In this document: one piece after another, positions 1-8,378 of the stretch | How positions within the stretch are numbered: the first letter of the stretch is position 1 | How the letters are laid out: each line of letters starts with the position of its first letter | NCBI RefSeq assembly: GCF_005938125.1 | Contig: NZ_VCQN01000003.1 | Span: 124,001-188,000, forward strand | Reading direction: 5' to 3' | Length of the DNA stretch: 64,000 bases | Source: Bacillus sp. BHET2 | GTDB lineage: Bacteria; Bacillota; Bacilli; Bacillales; Bacillaceae_B | Notes under the pieces: model-generated | Seen by the model: only the letters and a program-made list of their open reading frames with translations | What the model was told of the DNA's origin: nothing | Database searches by the model: none | Made by a program: the position numbers and the translations under genes

Positions 1-300
1 AGCGCCCTCGTAGGAAACGAAGCTTTTTACATGTTACAGGAGGGTCTGGGCTCTGCTGAAGAAATCGACAAAGCGATTAAACTTGGACTCAACTACCCAA
101 TGGGTCCCTTTGAATTGGGAGATTTGGTCGGGTTGGATACACGATTGAATAACCTTAAATATCTTCACGAAAAGCTCGGTGAAAAATATCGCCCGGCACC
201 TTTGTTGGAGAAATACGTAAAGGCTGGGCGACTGGGGAGAAAAACAGGTAAAGGTGTATATGACTATACGAAGCTAAAAGAAAAGGAGCATCAGTCATGA
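1..300 (+). CDS. 3-hydroxyacyl-CoA dehydrogenase, C-terminal part (5' end outside window)
   Basis: Frame 1 is open from the first base and reads [10 protein letters not shown], then [18 protein letters not shown] and a closing [14 protein letters not shown]. These are hallmarks of the C-terminal helical domain of 3-hydroxybutyryl-CoA/3-hydroxyacyl-CoA dehydrogenases. The NAD-binding domain lies upstream of the window. The stop overlaps the next start as ATGA, so it is translationally coupled to the thiolase. Next to a thiolase and paaX it is probably the PaaH-type enzyme that oxidises 3-hydroxyadipyl-CoA late in phenylacetate degradation. A general hbd role cannot be excluded from this fragment. 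Confidence 0.85.
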   Translation, partial: SALVGNEAFYMLQEGLGSAEEIDKAIKLGLNYPMGPFELGDLVGLDTRLNNLKYLHEKLGEKYRPAPLLEKYVKAGRLGRKTGKGVYDYTKLKEKEHQS

Positions 301-1502
301 GAGAGGTTGTCATTGTCGATGCCGTCCGGACACCGATCGGGAAATACAAAGGCTCCTTGAAAGAGGTACGTCCGGATGACCTTGGTGCACATGTCATTAA
401 AGCCTTAGTGGAACGGAATCCTCTTGTTCCCGTGGATACTATAGAGGAAGTAGTTCTAGGAAATGCAAACGGAGCCGGGGAGGACAACCGGAATGTAGCC
501 CGGATGTCGACACTCCTTGCCGGTCTGCCAGTTGAAGTAGGAGCGACCACCATCAACAGGCTATGCGGTTCCGGTCTCGATGCCGTGAATTATGCAGCCA
601 GGGCCATTTTAGCGGATGAAGGGGATGTCTTCATTGCAGGTGGCACCGAGAGCATGACGAGGGCTCCGTACGTTATGGCAAAGCCTTCAAAGGATTTCCC
701 AAGGGGTAATATGGAAATGTTTGATACGACGATAGGATGGCGATTCGTCAATTCCCGTCTGAAGGAACAATACGGGACCGATTCTATGCCGGAAACAGCT
801 GAAAACGTGGCAAAGCAGTTCGGTATATCGAGGGAAGAACAGGATCATTTTGCCTACTGGAGTCAAATGAAAGCAAAGCGCGCCATAGATGAAGACAGGT
901 TTAAAGAAGAAATCGTTCCCGTCGAATTACGGGATCGCAAAGGGAATCTCTCTACATTCCAGATCGATGAACATCCAAGACCCGAAACGAACAATGAGAA
1001 ATTGCAGAAGTTGAAGCCTTTATTCCAGGGAGGTACCGTGACGGCAGGAAATGCATCCGGTGTCAATGATGGTGCCTCGGCACTTATACTGATGAGCAGA
1101 GAGAAGGCGGAAGAGTTGGGCGTTACACCACTCGCCCGCTACGTCACTTCTGCGACTTCGGGACTTGAACCTTCTGTGATGGGTTTGGGGCCGATCTATG
1201 CGACGCAAAAGATATTAAAGCGAACAGGTCTTGCCCTTGAACAAATTGGCTTAGTGGAACTAAATGAAGCCTTTGCGGCACAGTCCATTGCCTGCATCCG
1301 TGAGCTTGGGCTGAATGAGGAAATCGTCAACGTCAATGGAGGAGCCATTGCCTTTGGTCACCCATTGGGTGCAAGTGGTGCCCGTATCCTTACCACCCTT
1401 TTATATGAAATGAAAAAAAGGAAGGTACGCTACGGACTGTCCACCATGTGCATCGGAGTGGGCCAGGGGATTGCCACGCTGGTGGAGAATATTGAATCTT
1501 AA
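297..1502 (+). CDS. paaJ: Acetyl-CoA acyltransferase, 3-oxoadipyl-CoA thiolase type
   Basis: Protein of 401 residues, normal thiolase length. The nucleophilic Cys90 sits in [11 protein letters not shown]. The C-terminal half has the His in [12 protein letters not shown] and the second catalytic Cys in CIGVGQG. The NRLCGSG block and the MGLGPIYAT segment resemble PaaJ/PcaF thiolases more than acetoacetyl-CoA thiolases. The family cleaves 3-oxoadipyl-CoA to succinyl-CoA and acetyl-CoA. It is coupled to the preceding dehydrogenase by ATGA and followed within 500 bp by paaX. The substrate is inferred from context; a beta-oxidation thiolase is the alternative. A G/C-rich hairpin without a T-run follows the stop. 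Confidence 0.8.
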   Translation: MREVVIVDAVRTPIGKYKGSLKEVRPDDLGAHVIKALVERNPLVPVDTIEEVVLGNANGAGEDNRNVARMSTLLAGLPVEVGATTINRLCGSGLDAVNYAARAILADEGDVFIAGGTESMTRAPYVMAKPSKDFPRGNMEMFDTTIGWRFVNSRLKEQYGTDSMPETAENVAKQFGISREEQDHFAYWSQMKAKRAIDEDRFKEEIVPVELRDRKGNLSTFQIDEHPRPETNNEKLQKLKPLFQGGTVTAGNASGVNDGASALILMSREKAEELGVTPLARYVTSATSGLEPSVMGLGPIYATQKILKRTGLALEQIGLVELNEAFAAQSIACIRELGLNEEIVNVNGGAIAFGHPLGASGARILTTLLYEMKKRKVRYGLSTMCIGVGQGIATLVENIES

Positions 1503-1585
1503 TAACCTGGGGCCCTGTTTTTGCAGGGCTCATTTGGTGATTAGAAAATATCTATTATAGAAAAGATAGAATTGAGGTGAGTAAA

Positions 1586-1807
1586 ATGGAATTTGAAATC
1601 ATAACAAGAGAAAGTGATTCTCCCTGTCTCGTAGTGGCTGATGAGGATAACGGCAGATTTATGGTTAGGAAGGCGGATACGAGCGGGGAAGTGTTTAACA
1701 GCCAGGAAGAGCTTGTGAATTGGATCGAGGTGAACTGGTCGCAGGAAATGTTCGTCAATACATATGCGTTTGTGAAGATGCTGGAGATGTTGAGGGTGTA
1801 TCATTGA
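1586..1807 (+). CDS. Small protein of unknown function (73 aa)
   Basis: GAGGTGA at 1574-1580 is correctly spaced from the ATG at 1586; an in-frame GTG at 1577 lies inside this ribosome binding site and is unlikely to be used. The product is a soluble acidic protein (MEFEIITRE...) with a beta-rich first half, a helical second half and no recognised motif. It stands between the thiolase gene and paaX and has its own terminator. I do not recognise a family. Confidence 0.6.
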   Translation: MEFEIITRESDSPCLVVADEDNGRFMVRKADTSGEVFNSQEELVNWIEVNWSQEMFVNTYAFVKMLEMLRVYH

Positions 1808-1808
1808 G

Positions 1809-1850
1809 GGTCAGGCTCATGAAGGGGAGCCTGCTCTTTTTTATTCTGCA
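1809..1850 (+). terminator. Intrinsic terminator after the 73-aa gene
   Basis: CAGGCTC pairs with GAGCCTG around a short loop and is followed by a T-rich stretch (CTCTTTTTTATT). It separates the paa operon end from the paaX promoter. Confidence 0.75.
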
Positions 1851-1922
1851 TTTAATACAGAGTCTATAAAACGAGAATATTCATTTATTTTCACGGATTG
1901 TTTATGATATTATATTAACTAA

Positions 1923-1937
1923 ACGTAAAATTAACGT
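1923..1937. promoter_or_regulatory. Candidate operator upstream of paaX (site 1 of 4)
   Basis: ACGTAAAATTAACGT, an imperfect 15-bp palindrome, follows a plausible -10 TATATT (1911-1916) and precedes the paaX ribosome binding site. The same palindrome recurs near 4068, 5373 and 8850 in an equivalent promoter position. Its place in front of paaX suggests autoregulation. The binding protein is inferred. Confidence 0.55.
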
Positions 1938-1974
1938 CATGAAAAAATGGGATAGTACAAAAGGAGAGCCAGCG

Positions 1975-2850
1975 ATGAATACAAGATCAATGATCTTTAC
2001 ACTATATGGGGACTACATTCGACATTATGGAAATAAAATATGGATCGGTAGTTTGATTCGCCTCTTGAATGAATTTGGGCACAATGATCAAGCGGTTCGT
2101 GCAGCGATTTCACGAATGAATAAGCAAGGATGGGTCCAGGCAGAGAAACAAGGAAACAAAAGCTACTACTCCCTGACGGAACGGGGCGTGACGCGAATGG
2201 AAGAAGCAGCGAACAGAATCTTCAAGCTTAAGCCCGAACAATGGGACGGAAAATGGAGAATTCTCATGTACTCGATTCCTGAAGAAATCAGGAGCATCCG
2301 CGATGAACTGAGAAAAGAACTGGTTTGGAGCGGATTTGGTACCCTTTCAACGAGTACGTGGATTTCGCCCAACAATCTTGAAAAACAAGTACAATCCCTG
2401 ATTGGAAAATATGATATTAAAGAATACGTTGATTTCTTCATTGCCGAATACAAAGGCCCGAATGAAAATCAGAGGTTGATTGAAAAAAGCTGGGACCTGA
2501 GCGAAATCAATGACCGGTATCAGGAGTTCATTTCTCAGTACAGTCAACAATATATGATAGATAAAAGCAAGATTGGAAAGGGACAGATGAGTGATGCCGA
2601 ATGCTTCGTGGAAAGAACGAAACTGGTCCACGAATACCGGAAATTCCTCTTCGTTGATCCAGGATTGCCGGAAGAACTCCTCCCTGAGAAATGGCTCGGA
2701 GCACACGCAGCCTCCCTGTTCGGAGAATACTACAAAGAACTAGCAGAACCCGCTTCCCGCTTCTTCGAAAGTGTATTCGAAGACGGAAACGAACTGAAAA
2801 ACAAAGACCTGAGCTATAACGTGATGACACATCCATTATTGCTAGATTGA
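1975..2850 (+). CDS. paaX: PaaX-family transcriptional repressor
   Basis: A 291-residue protein with the PaaX layout: an N-terminal winged helix (MIFTLYGDYIRHYGNKIWIG, then AVRAAISRMNKQGWV) and a longer C-terminal PaaX_C region with KWRILMYSIPEEIRSIRDELR and WISPNNLE. Characterised PaaX proteins repress phenylacetate genes and are released by phenylacetyl-CoA. The start at 1975 is chosen because AAAGGAGAG (1958-1966) precedes it; the earlier ATG at 1939 has no ribosome binding site and abuts the candidate operator. The gene stands alone between two terminators, next to paa genes. Family assignment is strong; the regulated genes are inferred. Confidence 0.9.
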   Translation: MNTRSMIFTLYGDYIRHYGNKIWIGSLIRLLNEFGHNDQAVRAAISRMNKQGWVQAEKQGNKSYYSLTERGVTRMEEAANRIFKLKPEQWDGKWRILMYSIPEEIRSIRDELRKELVWSGFGTLSTSTWISPNNLEKQVQSLIGKYDIKEYVDFFIAEYKGPNENQRLIEKSWDLSEINDRYQEFISQYSQQYMIDKSKIGKGQMSDAECFVERTKLVHEYRKFLFVDPGLPEELLPEKWLGAHAASLFGEYYKELAEPASRFFESVFEDGNELKNKDLSYNVMTHPLLLD

Positions 2851-2852
2851 TC

Positions 2853-2887
2853 AAAACCACTTGCCGGTTTGGCAAGTGGTTTTTTTG
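2853..2887. terminator. Terminator shared by paaX and the convergent membrane-protein gene
   Basis: AACCACTTGCC pairs with GGCAAGTGGTT around GGTTT and runs into seven Ts on the + strand, with a short A-run on the other side, so it can serve both convergent genes. A copy of the GGACGGACC motif follows directly at 2891-2899. Confidence 0.85.
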
Positions 2888-2900
2888 GGGGGACGGACCT

Positions 2901-3569
2901 CTATTTTTTTAGTAAATAAGAAATCCCTAATAATACCGCTCCAGAAATGAAAGAAGCGTTCCATGGAAACATGAAAGAAGGACCAAGGTCAGGGAGGAAG
3001 TAAGGGGAGCAAATAATGATTCCCATTGAAAGCATTCCCATAGTGCCCGCTTTGATTGAATCTTTCAAAGTGGATTGTTTCTCCTTGAATAAAGAGCTGT
3101 TAATAATGGAGAAGATGATTCTCACCCCAATTAAACTGGAGAAAACGATAATGAATGCGATGATTCCGTAAGTGACAGGAAATATTTCACTACTAATCTC
3201 TATAAACCATGGACCTATCAATAAAACGAGTCCGCGGATAATAAGCAAGTACCCTACCAAATTCATGGACAAAGATAAAATAAAGCGAGCAACACTTCTC
3301 TTCTTCTCATTAGGGAGCTGTTCGATGATTTCATCGGCATAAGCTTTAGGATCATCGCCTAAAATCATTCGTGCCGTTTTCCCCTCCTGTTGCCCTTCAA
3401 TGATGTGGTCAAGGATTTCCATAAGAATTTCCTCGGTCTGCTGTTCAGATAAAGAAAGCTGAAGGCGCATGTATATTAGAAAATCTGAGTAATATTTCTC
3501 GTTTTCTTCGGATAATTCTTCCCTTTTTTGATTGTTTAATACAATTAACTGTTTCGCTTCAATCATCAT
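2901..3569 (-). CDS. DUF1129-like multispanning membrane protein paired with a PadR regulator
   Basis: A 222-residue protein. The N-terminal ~110 residues are soluble, acidic and helical (QTEEILMEILDHIIEG, DDPKAYADEIIEQLP), as in DUF1129/DUF1700-type proteins. They are followed by about four membrane segments (~residues 96-118, 130-155, 170-188, 198-218). The gene overlaps the end of padR by 11 bp, so the two are cotranscribed. Such PadR-membrane protein pairs are common in Firmicutes and are usually autoregulated; their physiological role is mostly unknown. No function is claimed here. Confidence 0.7.
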   Translation of the reverse strand: MMIEAKQLIVLNNQKREELSEENEKYYSDFLIYMRLQLSLSEQQTEEILMEILDHIIEGQQEGKTARMILGDDPKAYADEIIEQLPNEKKRSVARFILSLSMNLVGYLLIIRGLVLLIGPWFIEISSEIFPVTYGIIAFIIVFSSLIGVRIIFSIINSSLFKEKQSTLKDSIKAGTMGMLSMGIIICSPYFLPDLGPSFMFPWNASFISGAVLLGISYLLKK

Positions 3570-3894
3570 TCTTCCCCCTTTTTAAAAGTGTAGTGACCGG
3601 TGAGGCGATTTGCTCCCATTCCTGTGATATCTCATAAAGTGCCGAATGCCCTTCTTCCGTTAAATAATAGTATTTACGGTTAGGTCCAGAATCCGATGCC
3701 TGCATTTCTCCACGAATTAAATTATTTTTTTGGAGTCGTAACAGCACAGGATAAATAGTCCCCTCGCTGACATTTTGTAAACCGGAAGACTGCAATTTTT
3801 TAGAAAGTTCATACCCGTAGACAGGCTCATTTTCAATCACAGAAAGAACACAACCATCTAAAATTCCCTTTAATAACTGACTGCGGATAGACAT
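3559..3894 (-). CDS. PadR-family transcriptional regulator
   Basis: A 111-residue winged-helix protein with the PadR signature: LLKGILDGCVLSVI, YGYELSKKL, VSEGTIYPVLLRL, then a wing with RKYYYLTEEG and a short C-terminal helix. PadR proteins are dimeric repressors that often control an adjacent membrane-protein gene. Here that gene overlaps downstream. Two inverted repeats lie just upstream of the start, consistent with autorepression. The effector is unknown. Confidence 0.88.
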   Translation of the reverse strand: MSIRSQLLKGILDGCVLSVIENEPVYGYELSKKLQSSGLQNVSEGTIYPVLLRLQKNNLIRGEMQASDSGPNRKYYYLTEEGHSALYEISQEWEQIASPVTTLLKRGKNDD

Positions 3895-3924
3895 GTGACA
3901 CTTCCTTTATCGGTATATTGCAAA

Positions 3925-3973
3925 ACAAGGTACTTAGATAAAAAGATAACTACCTTGTATAGCAAAGTAGGTA
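3925..3973. promoter_or_regulatory. Inverted repeats, candidate PadR operator
   Basis: ACAAGGTA (3925-3932) and TACCTTGT (3951-3958) form a perfect inverted repeat. TACCT (3951-3955) and AGGTA (3969-3973) form an overlapping second dyad. They lie 30-80 bp upstream of the padR start on the minus strand, where its promoter is expected. The PadR assignment is inference. Confidence 0.5.
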
Positions 3974-4067
3974 ATTCCAGAATATGTGTTTAGGGAGAAA
4001 TTGTCAACCATAAATTCAAATGTTTTGAAATATCCACAACACTTGTCTAACAATTCCAAAAAGTATA

Positions 4068-4082
4068 ACATTAATTTAACGA
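4068..4082. promoter_or_regulatory. Candidate shared operator (site 2 of 4)
   Basis: ACATTAATTTAACGA matches 12 of 14 defined positions of ACGTTRA-W-TTAACGT. It overlaps the end of a possible -10 (TATAAC, 4064-4069) and lies 16 bp before the start codon of the flavoprotein gene. It is the weakest of the four sites. Confidence 0.4.
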
Positions 4083-4097
4083 AGGGGGAGTTTTAAA

Positions 4098-5054
4098 ATG
4101 AATAGATTAACGGACTTACTACATATAAAACATCCAATCATTCAAGGTGGCATGGGAAACATCAGTAATGCCCCTTTGACGGCAGCTATTTCGGAGGCAG
4201 GGGCGATGGGCACGATCGGAGTCGGCACGATGAGCGTGGAAGAAGTGGAAGAAATAATCGTTGAAACAAAATTGAGGACCAGCAAGCCTTTCGCATTAAA
4301 CATCCCGGTTTCCATCACCCCTCACCTGAAGGACATGATCCGGCTGGTAGTGACTCATGGAATCCCGGTCGTTTCTTTATCAGCAGGAAATCCTTCCCCG
4401 CTCATTCCCTTTTTCCACGAACATAATGTAAAGGTGATCTGTGTGGTTGCCTCAAAAAAACAAGGGAAAAAAGCAGAAGACGCAGGGGCAGATGTCATCG
4501 TTGCAGAAGGATATGAAGCAGCCGGAATCAATTCGAACCTTGAGACGACGACACTTGCCCTCATCCCACAGCTTGTCGATACGGTCAGCATCCCAGTCGT
4601 GGCAGCAGGAGGGATCGGTGATGGACGGGGACTTGCTTCCATGTTAGCCCTTGGCGCAAGTGGAGTGCAGATGGGGACACGGTTCATTGCGACGAAGGAA
4701 GCGCCTTTTCATGCAAACTATAAATCTACATTAGTCGAGGCAAAGGACGACAGTACGGTCATCGTCGGCCGTTCTATGGGGAGGGTAAGACGAGTCATGA
4801 AGACCCCGTATGCAGCCAAATTGATTCAAAAAGAACAAGAAGGAGTGGCTCTTGATGAGTTCAGTCACATGACCTCTGAGGACTATCATAGGGTAGGGGC
4901 GCTTGAAGGGAAACTGGATCAAGGATTCATAAATGGCGGCCAGGTGTCAGGTCTAGTGTCGGATGTTCCGACGGTAAAGGAACTGGTAGAGAGAATGATG
5001 AAAGAAACCACAGATATTTTTAATAGACTTTCCGAAAATAATGTTGAGTCTTAA
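4098..5054 (+). CDS. 2-nitropropane dioxygenase / FabK-family FMN protein
   Basis: A 318-residue TIM-barrel flavoprotein of the nitronate monooxygenase/enoyl-ACP reductase II family. It has the N-terminal HPIIQGGMGN, the FMN-phosphate loop VVAAGGIGDGRG and GASGVQMGTRF. The ribosome binding site is GAAGGGGGAG. At the usual catalytic His position in the EGxEAGGH motif it reads EGYEAAGIN, with Asn145, so classical nitronate monooxygenase or FabK activity is doubtful. A candidate copy of the shared regulatory palindrome precedes it, tying it to the aromatic catabolic genes. The reaction is unknown. Confidence 0.75.
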   Translation: MNRLTDLLHIKHPIIQGGMGNISNAPLTAAISEAGAMGTIGVGTMSVEEVEEIIVETKLRTSKPFALNIPVSITPHLKDMIRLVVTHGIPVVSLSAGNPSPLIPFFHEHNVKVICVVASKKQGKKAEDAGADVIVAEGYEAAGINSNLETTTLALIPQLVDTVSIPVVAAGGIGDGRGLASMLALGASGVQMGTRFIATKEAPFHANYKSTLVEAKDDSTVIVGRSMGRVRRVMKTPYAAKLIQKEQEGVALDEFSHMTSEDYHRVGALEGKLDQGFINGGQVSGLVSDVPTVKELVERMMKETTDIFNRLSENNVES

Positions 5055-5068
5055 TAGAACACCGTTTT

Positions 5069-5106
5069 GAAGCGTTTTTTCCTTAGTAGGGGGAACGCTT
5101 TTTTAC
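5069..5106 (+). terminator. Intrinsic terminator after the flavoprotein gene
   Basis: AAGCGTTTTTTCC pairs imperfectly with GGGGGAACGCTT and is followed by a T-run. The sequence from 5107 to about 5320 shows nothing recognisable. Confidence 0.75.
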
Positions 5107-5325
5107 TATAGCAAGAAACCATTAAGTGAGGAGGAAACTATATTCATTTTTAAAATCTTGATCTCTATGTCGCTGCAAGAGTGTTTCTACTAATGATCGA
5201 CAAAACATGACACTGCCCGCCTCTCAACCTTCTTCAAAACCCATTCCAATCACATCCACACACAATAATTTCCCCTATTCCCTAGATATTCAGTTAAAGA
5301 CCGACTATACTAATATTAATTTTTA

Positions 5326-5340
5326 AATTTTCGGAATATT
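5326..5340. promoter_or_regulatory. CodY-box candidate upstream of the ABC importer
   Basis: AATTTTCGGAATATT matches 13 of 15 positions of the CodY consensus AATTTTCWGAAAATT. It ends one base before the -35 TTGACT, so bound CodY would block RNA polymerase. CodY represses amino acid uptake genes when branched-chain amino acids and GTP are plentiful, which fits an importer. Confidence 0.55.
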
Positions 5341-5341
5341 A

Positions 5342-5387
5342 TTGACTATTTTGTGACAAGAGTGATAATATAACGTTGTATTTACGT
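5342..5387 (+). promoter_or_regulatory. Promoter and shared operator (site 3 of 4) of the ABC importer
   Basis: TTGACT (5342-5347), an 18-bp spacer and TAATAT (5366-5371) make a good sigma-A promoter. ACGTTGTATTTACGT (5373-5387), a copy of the shared palindrome, follows one base after the -10. The same promoter-operator geometry occurs upstream of the thioesterase/Phe dehydrogenase operon. Confidence 0.6.
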
Positions 5388-5470
5388 CGAATGTTATTTT
5401 TATCATACATGGATTTGCTAGTCTTGTAGACTACTCATCATATATTAGGAAAAGAAAAAGGGGGATTTCT

Positions 5471-6478
5471 GTGAAGAAGAAGAGTTTATTACTTGTTGTC
5501 ATCTCGATGCTATGTGGAATGCTGGTTCTATCAGGTTGTGGTAGTGATAAGAGTTCTGGTGATGGAGATGGTGAAAAGCAATATGTCATTGGGGTAACAC
5601 AGATTGTCGAACATCCATCATTAGATGCGGCGTTTGAAGGGTTTAAGAAGGCTTTGGATGAAAACGGTTTCAAGGAAGGCGAAAACGTCAAATATGATGT
5701 TCAAATCGCTCAAGGAGATCAAAGTAATTCACAAAGTGCTGCTAAGAACTTTGTTGGAGACGGTGTCGACCTCATCTTTGCTAACTCAACCCCAAGTGCA
5801 CAACACGCACTGAATGCAACGAAAGATATTCCTATCGTCTTTACTTCAGTTACTGATCCTGTTGGAGCTGAATTGGTTAAGTCATTTGACGAACCAGGTG
5901 AAAACATTACAGGAACGACGGATACTCATCCCGAAGCGATTTCAAAGACGATCCACTTTATAACGGATGAAATGAAAGCGAAGAAAATCGGGGTTGTCTA
6001 TAACTCAGGTGAACAAAATGCTGTCGTGCAAGTAGCTGAAGTGAATAAGCTTGCAGAAGAAAATGGTGTGGATGTGGTAGAAGCTACCGTTTCAACGTCC
6101 GCTGATGTTAAACAGGCGACAGAATCCTTGGTTGGAAGAGTCGATGTCATATACATCCCGAAAGATAATACAGTTGTTTCAGCGCTTGAATCAGTCATCA
6201 CAGTAGCGAATGAAAAGGATATTCCTCTTTTTGTAGGAGAATTAGATTCATTGAAAAAAGGTGCGATTGCAGCAAGTGGATTCAACTATGAAGATCTTGG
6301 TTACCAAACTGGATTAATGGCAGTGAAGATTTTAAAAGGTGAGAAGAAACCTTCTGAACTCCCTGTGCAAGCTCCGGAAAACTTCGAATTGATGTTCAAT
6401 AAAGCGGCAGCTGAAGAGCAAGGAGTAGAAGTGCAGGAAGCCTGGTCTGACCTTGGGAAGTTTATAGAAGAAAAATAG
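5471..6478 (+). CDS. ABC transporter substrate-binding lipoprotein (TrpX-like)
   Basis: A 335-residue extracytoplasmic lipoprotein with a GTG start after AAAAAGGGGGA. The signal peptide ends in the lipobox LSGC (Cys23). The mature part (YVIGVTQIVEHPSLDAAFEG, SAKNFVGDGVDLIFANST, TSVTDPVGAELV) is typical of the ABC_sub_bind family (PF04392). Members include the TrpX component of tryptophan/tyrosine importers in streptococci. It heads a three-gene importer operon with CodY-like and shared-operator sites in its promoter. Given the surrounding Phe and Tyr genes, an aromatic amino acid ligand is the best guess. Confidence 0.85.
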   Translation: MKKKSLLLVVISMLCGMLVLSGCGSDKSSGDGDGEKQYVIGVTQIVEHPSLDAAFEGFKKALDENGFKEGENVKYDVQIAQGDQSNSQSAAKNFVGDGVDLIFANSTPSAQHALNATKDIPIVFTSVTDPVGAELVKSFDEPGENITGTTDTHPEAISKTIHFITDEMKAKKIGVVYNSGEQNAVVQVAEVNKLAEENGVDVVEATVSTSADVKQATESLVGRVDVIYIPKDNTVVSALESVITVANEKDIPLFVGELDSLKKGAIAASGFNYEDLGYQTGLMAVKILKGEKKPSELPVQAPENFELMFNKAAAEEQGVEVQEAWSDLGKFIEEK

Positions 6479-6494
6479 GAAGGGATGATGATTC

Positions 6495-7523
6495 GTGCCA
6501 ACAGCAATATTTGCATCCTTTGAATCTGGAATCATTTACGCTATTATGGCCCTCGGAGTCTACCTGTCCTTTCGGATATTGGATTTTCCTGATTTAACAG
6601 TCGATGGCAGCTTCGTGACCGGGGCTGCTGTGGCTGCAACCATGATTGTCAGTGGTGTAAACCCGATTATCGCAACGATTACAGCGATTGTGATTGGATT
6701 TGTCGCAGGGTGTATAACAGGATTACTTCATACGTTTGGTAAGATCAATGCCTTATTATCCGGGATATTAATGATGATCGCCCTATATTCCATCAATCTC
6801 AGGATTATGGGAAGATCGAATGTGCCCTTGCTTAGTCAGGACACTGCGTTTACTGGAGTAGAAGGCTTTTGGTCACCTCTGGGAATCGATGCTGCCCTTA
6901 ATAAAGTGTGGGTTGCCGTTGGACTCGGGGAACCTGTACCGGGAACGTGGAGCATTTTATTTATCATGACGATCATTACGCTCGTGATTAAGTTTTTGAC
7001 TGACGGTTTTTTGAAAACGGAAATAGGATTGGCTTTAAGAGCGACGGGGGATAATCAGCGAATGATTCGCAGTTTCTCCGCCAATACCAATCTCATGATC
7101 ATTCTTGGTTTAGGCATTTCGAATGGAATGGTAGCACTTTCAGGAGCTTTGATTGCCCAGTACAGCCGATTTGCTGATGTCGGAATGGGGATTGGAATGA
7201 TCATCATCGGGCTTGCTTCTGTTATCATCGGTGAGGCGATATTCGGAACCAAGACGATCGCCCGTACGACGCTCGCTGTAATCGGGGGAGCGATTATCTA
7301 TCGATTGGTCGTATCCATGGCTCTCCGTGTTGACTTCCTTGAAACAGGTGATATGAAGCTGATTACGGCAACAATCGTCATTCTTGCCCTCGTTATGCCA
7401 AAGGTGATGGATCGCTATAAGGATAAGAAACGAAAGGCTCAACGAATGGCAGAACGCGTTAACAGAGCCACGATTGCGGATGGAAAGGGTGAGAGCGGTG
7501 TTACAGTTAAATCGAATTCATAA
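6495..7523 (+). CDS. ABC transporter permease (TrpY-like)
   Basis: A 342-residue membrane protein with about eight or nine hydrophobic segments, in the BPD_transp_2 (LivH/RbsC-type) permease family usually paired with PF04392 binding proteins. It shows LRATGDNQRMIRSF and the Gly-rich MIIIGLASVIIGEAIFG near the cytoplasmic coupling region. The start is GTG at 6495. The gene lies 16 bp after the lipoprotein gene and its end overlaps the ATPase start region, so the three genes form one operon. It forms the membrane channel of the predicted aromatic amino acid importer. Confidence 0.85.
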   Translation: MPTAIFASFESGIIYAIMALGVYLSFRILDFPDLTVDGSFVTGAAVAATMIVSGVNPIIATITAIVIGFVAGCITGLLHTFGKINALLSGILMMIALYSINLRIMGRSNVPLLSQDTAFTGVEGFWSPLGIDAALNKVWVAVGLGEPVPGTWSILFIMTIITLVIKFLTDGFLKTEIGLALRATGDNQRMIRSFSANTNLMIILGLGISNGMVALSGALIAQYSRFADVGMGIGMIIIGLASVIIGEAIFGTKTIARTTLAVIGGAIIYRLVVSMALRVDFLETGDMKLITATIVILALVMPKVMDRYKDKKRKAQRMAERVNRATIADGKGESGVTVKSNS

Positions 7524-8292
7524 GGTGTTTAATGAGGGGACACCCGATGAAAAAATCGCCCTTGATGATACCCAACTCTCGCTGAAACCAGGAGACTTCG
7601 TTACGGTCATCGGAAGTAATGGAGCGGGGAAATCCACATTGATGAACATTGTTTCAGGGGTACTCTTACCTGACATCGGGAATGTGTTGATTGATGATCA
7701 CGACGTGTCCAAAGTTTCTGAGTATAAACGCTCAAAGCTGATTGGCCGTGTGTTCCAAGATCCCATGGCAGGGACGGCCCCTTCCATGACGATAGAAGAA
7801 AACCTTGCCATGGCGTATTCACGAAATCGGACAAGAACCTTTAAATTGGGTGTTACTAAAAAACGGAAAGCTTTCTTTAAAGAAGTGCTTGAAACCCTTC
7901 ACCTAGGACTTGAAAACCGTTTGAATGCAAAGGTTGGATTGTTATCAGGCGGAGAACGGCAGGCCCTTTCCCTCTTGATGGCAACGTTCACTGAACCGTC
8001 GATCCTGTTACTGGATGAGCATACGGCGGCACTGGATCCGGCCAGAGCAGATCTGATTACCAACTTGACAAAAGAGATTGTCGAGAAGTATAAGCTCACC
8101 ACGTTGATGGTCACCCATAATATGCAGCAGGCGCTGGACCTTGGAAATCGATTGATAATGATGGATAAAGGTCAGATCATTTTGGAAGTGAATGAAGAGG
8201 AGAAGAAACACCTTACTGTCGAAGGGTTACTGCATGAATTCCAGCGGATTCGCGGAAGTAAGTTGGCAAGTGACCGAGCACTTCTCTCATAG
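7498..8292 (+). CDS. ABC transporter ATP-binding protein (TrpZ-like)
   Basis: ATPase with Walker A GSNGAGKST, signature LSGGERQALSL, Walker B ILLLDEHTAALDP and the switch His in VTHNMQQAL. The start at GTG 7498 is preferred because AAAGGGTG lies just upstream; an earlier in-frame ATG at 7474 would add eight residues. Either start overlaps the permease gene, indicating coupling. At 264 residues it is a standard single-domain importer ATPase. It powers the lipoprotein/permease pair encoded upstream. Confidence 0.9.
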   Translation: MLQLNRIHKVFNEGTPDEKIALDDTQLSLKPGDFVTVIGSNGAGKSTLMNIVSGVLLPDIGNVLIDDHDVSKVSEYKRSKLIGRVFQDPMAGTAPSMTIEENLAMAYSRNRTRTFKLGVTKKRKAFFKEVLETLHLGLENRLNAKVGLLSGGERQALSLLMATFTEPSILLLDEHTAALDPARADLITNLTKEIVEKYKLTTLMVTHNMQQALDLGNRLIMMDKGQIILEVNEEEKKHLTVEGLLHEFQRIRGSKLASDRALLS

Positions 8293-8319
8293 ATTAAATA
8301 AAAGAAGAAACAACCTTCA

Positions 8320-8358
8320 GTAAAAAGCAACGGGACTTTGGTTCCGTTGCTTTTTATT
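8320..8358 (+). terminator. Terminator of the ABC importer operon
   Basis: AAAAAGCAACGG pairs with CCGTTGCTTTTT around GACTTTGGTT. It separates the importer from the repeat block and the next promoter. Confidence 0.9.
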
Positions 8359-8378
8359 TGTGGAGGTATGTTGAGAAG

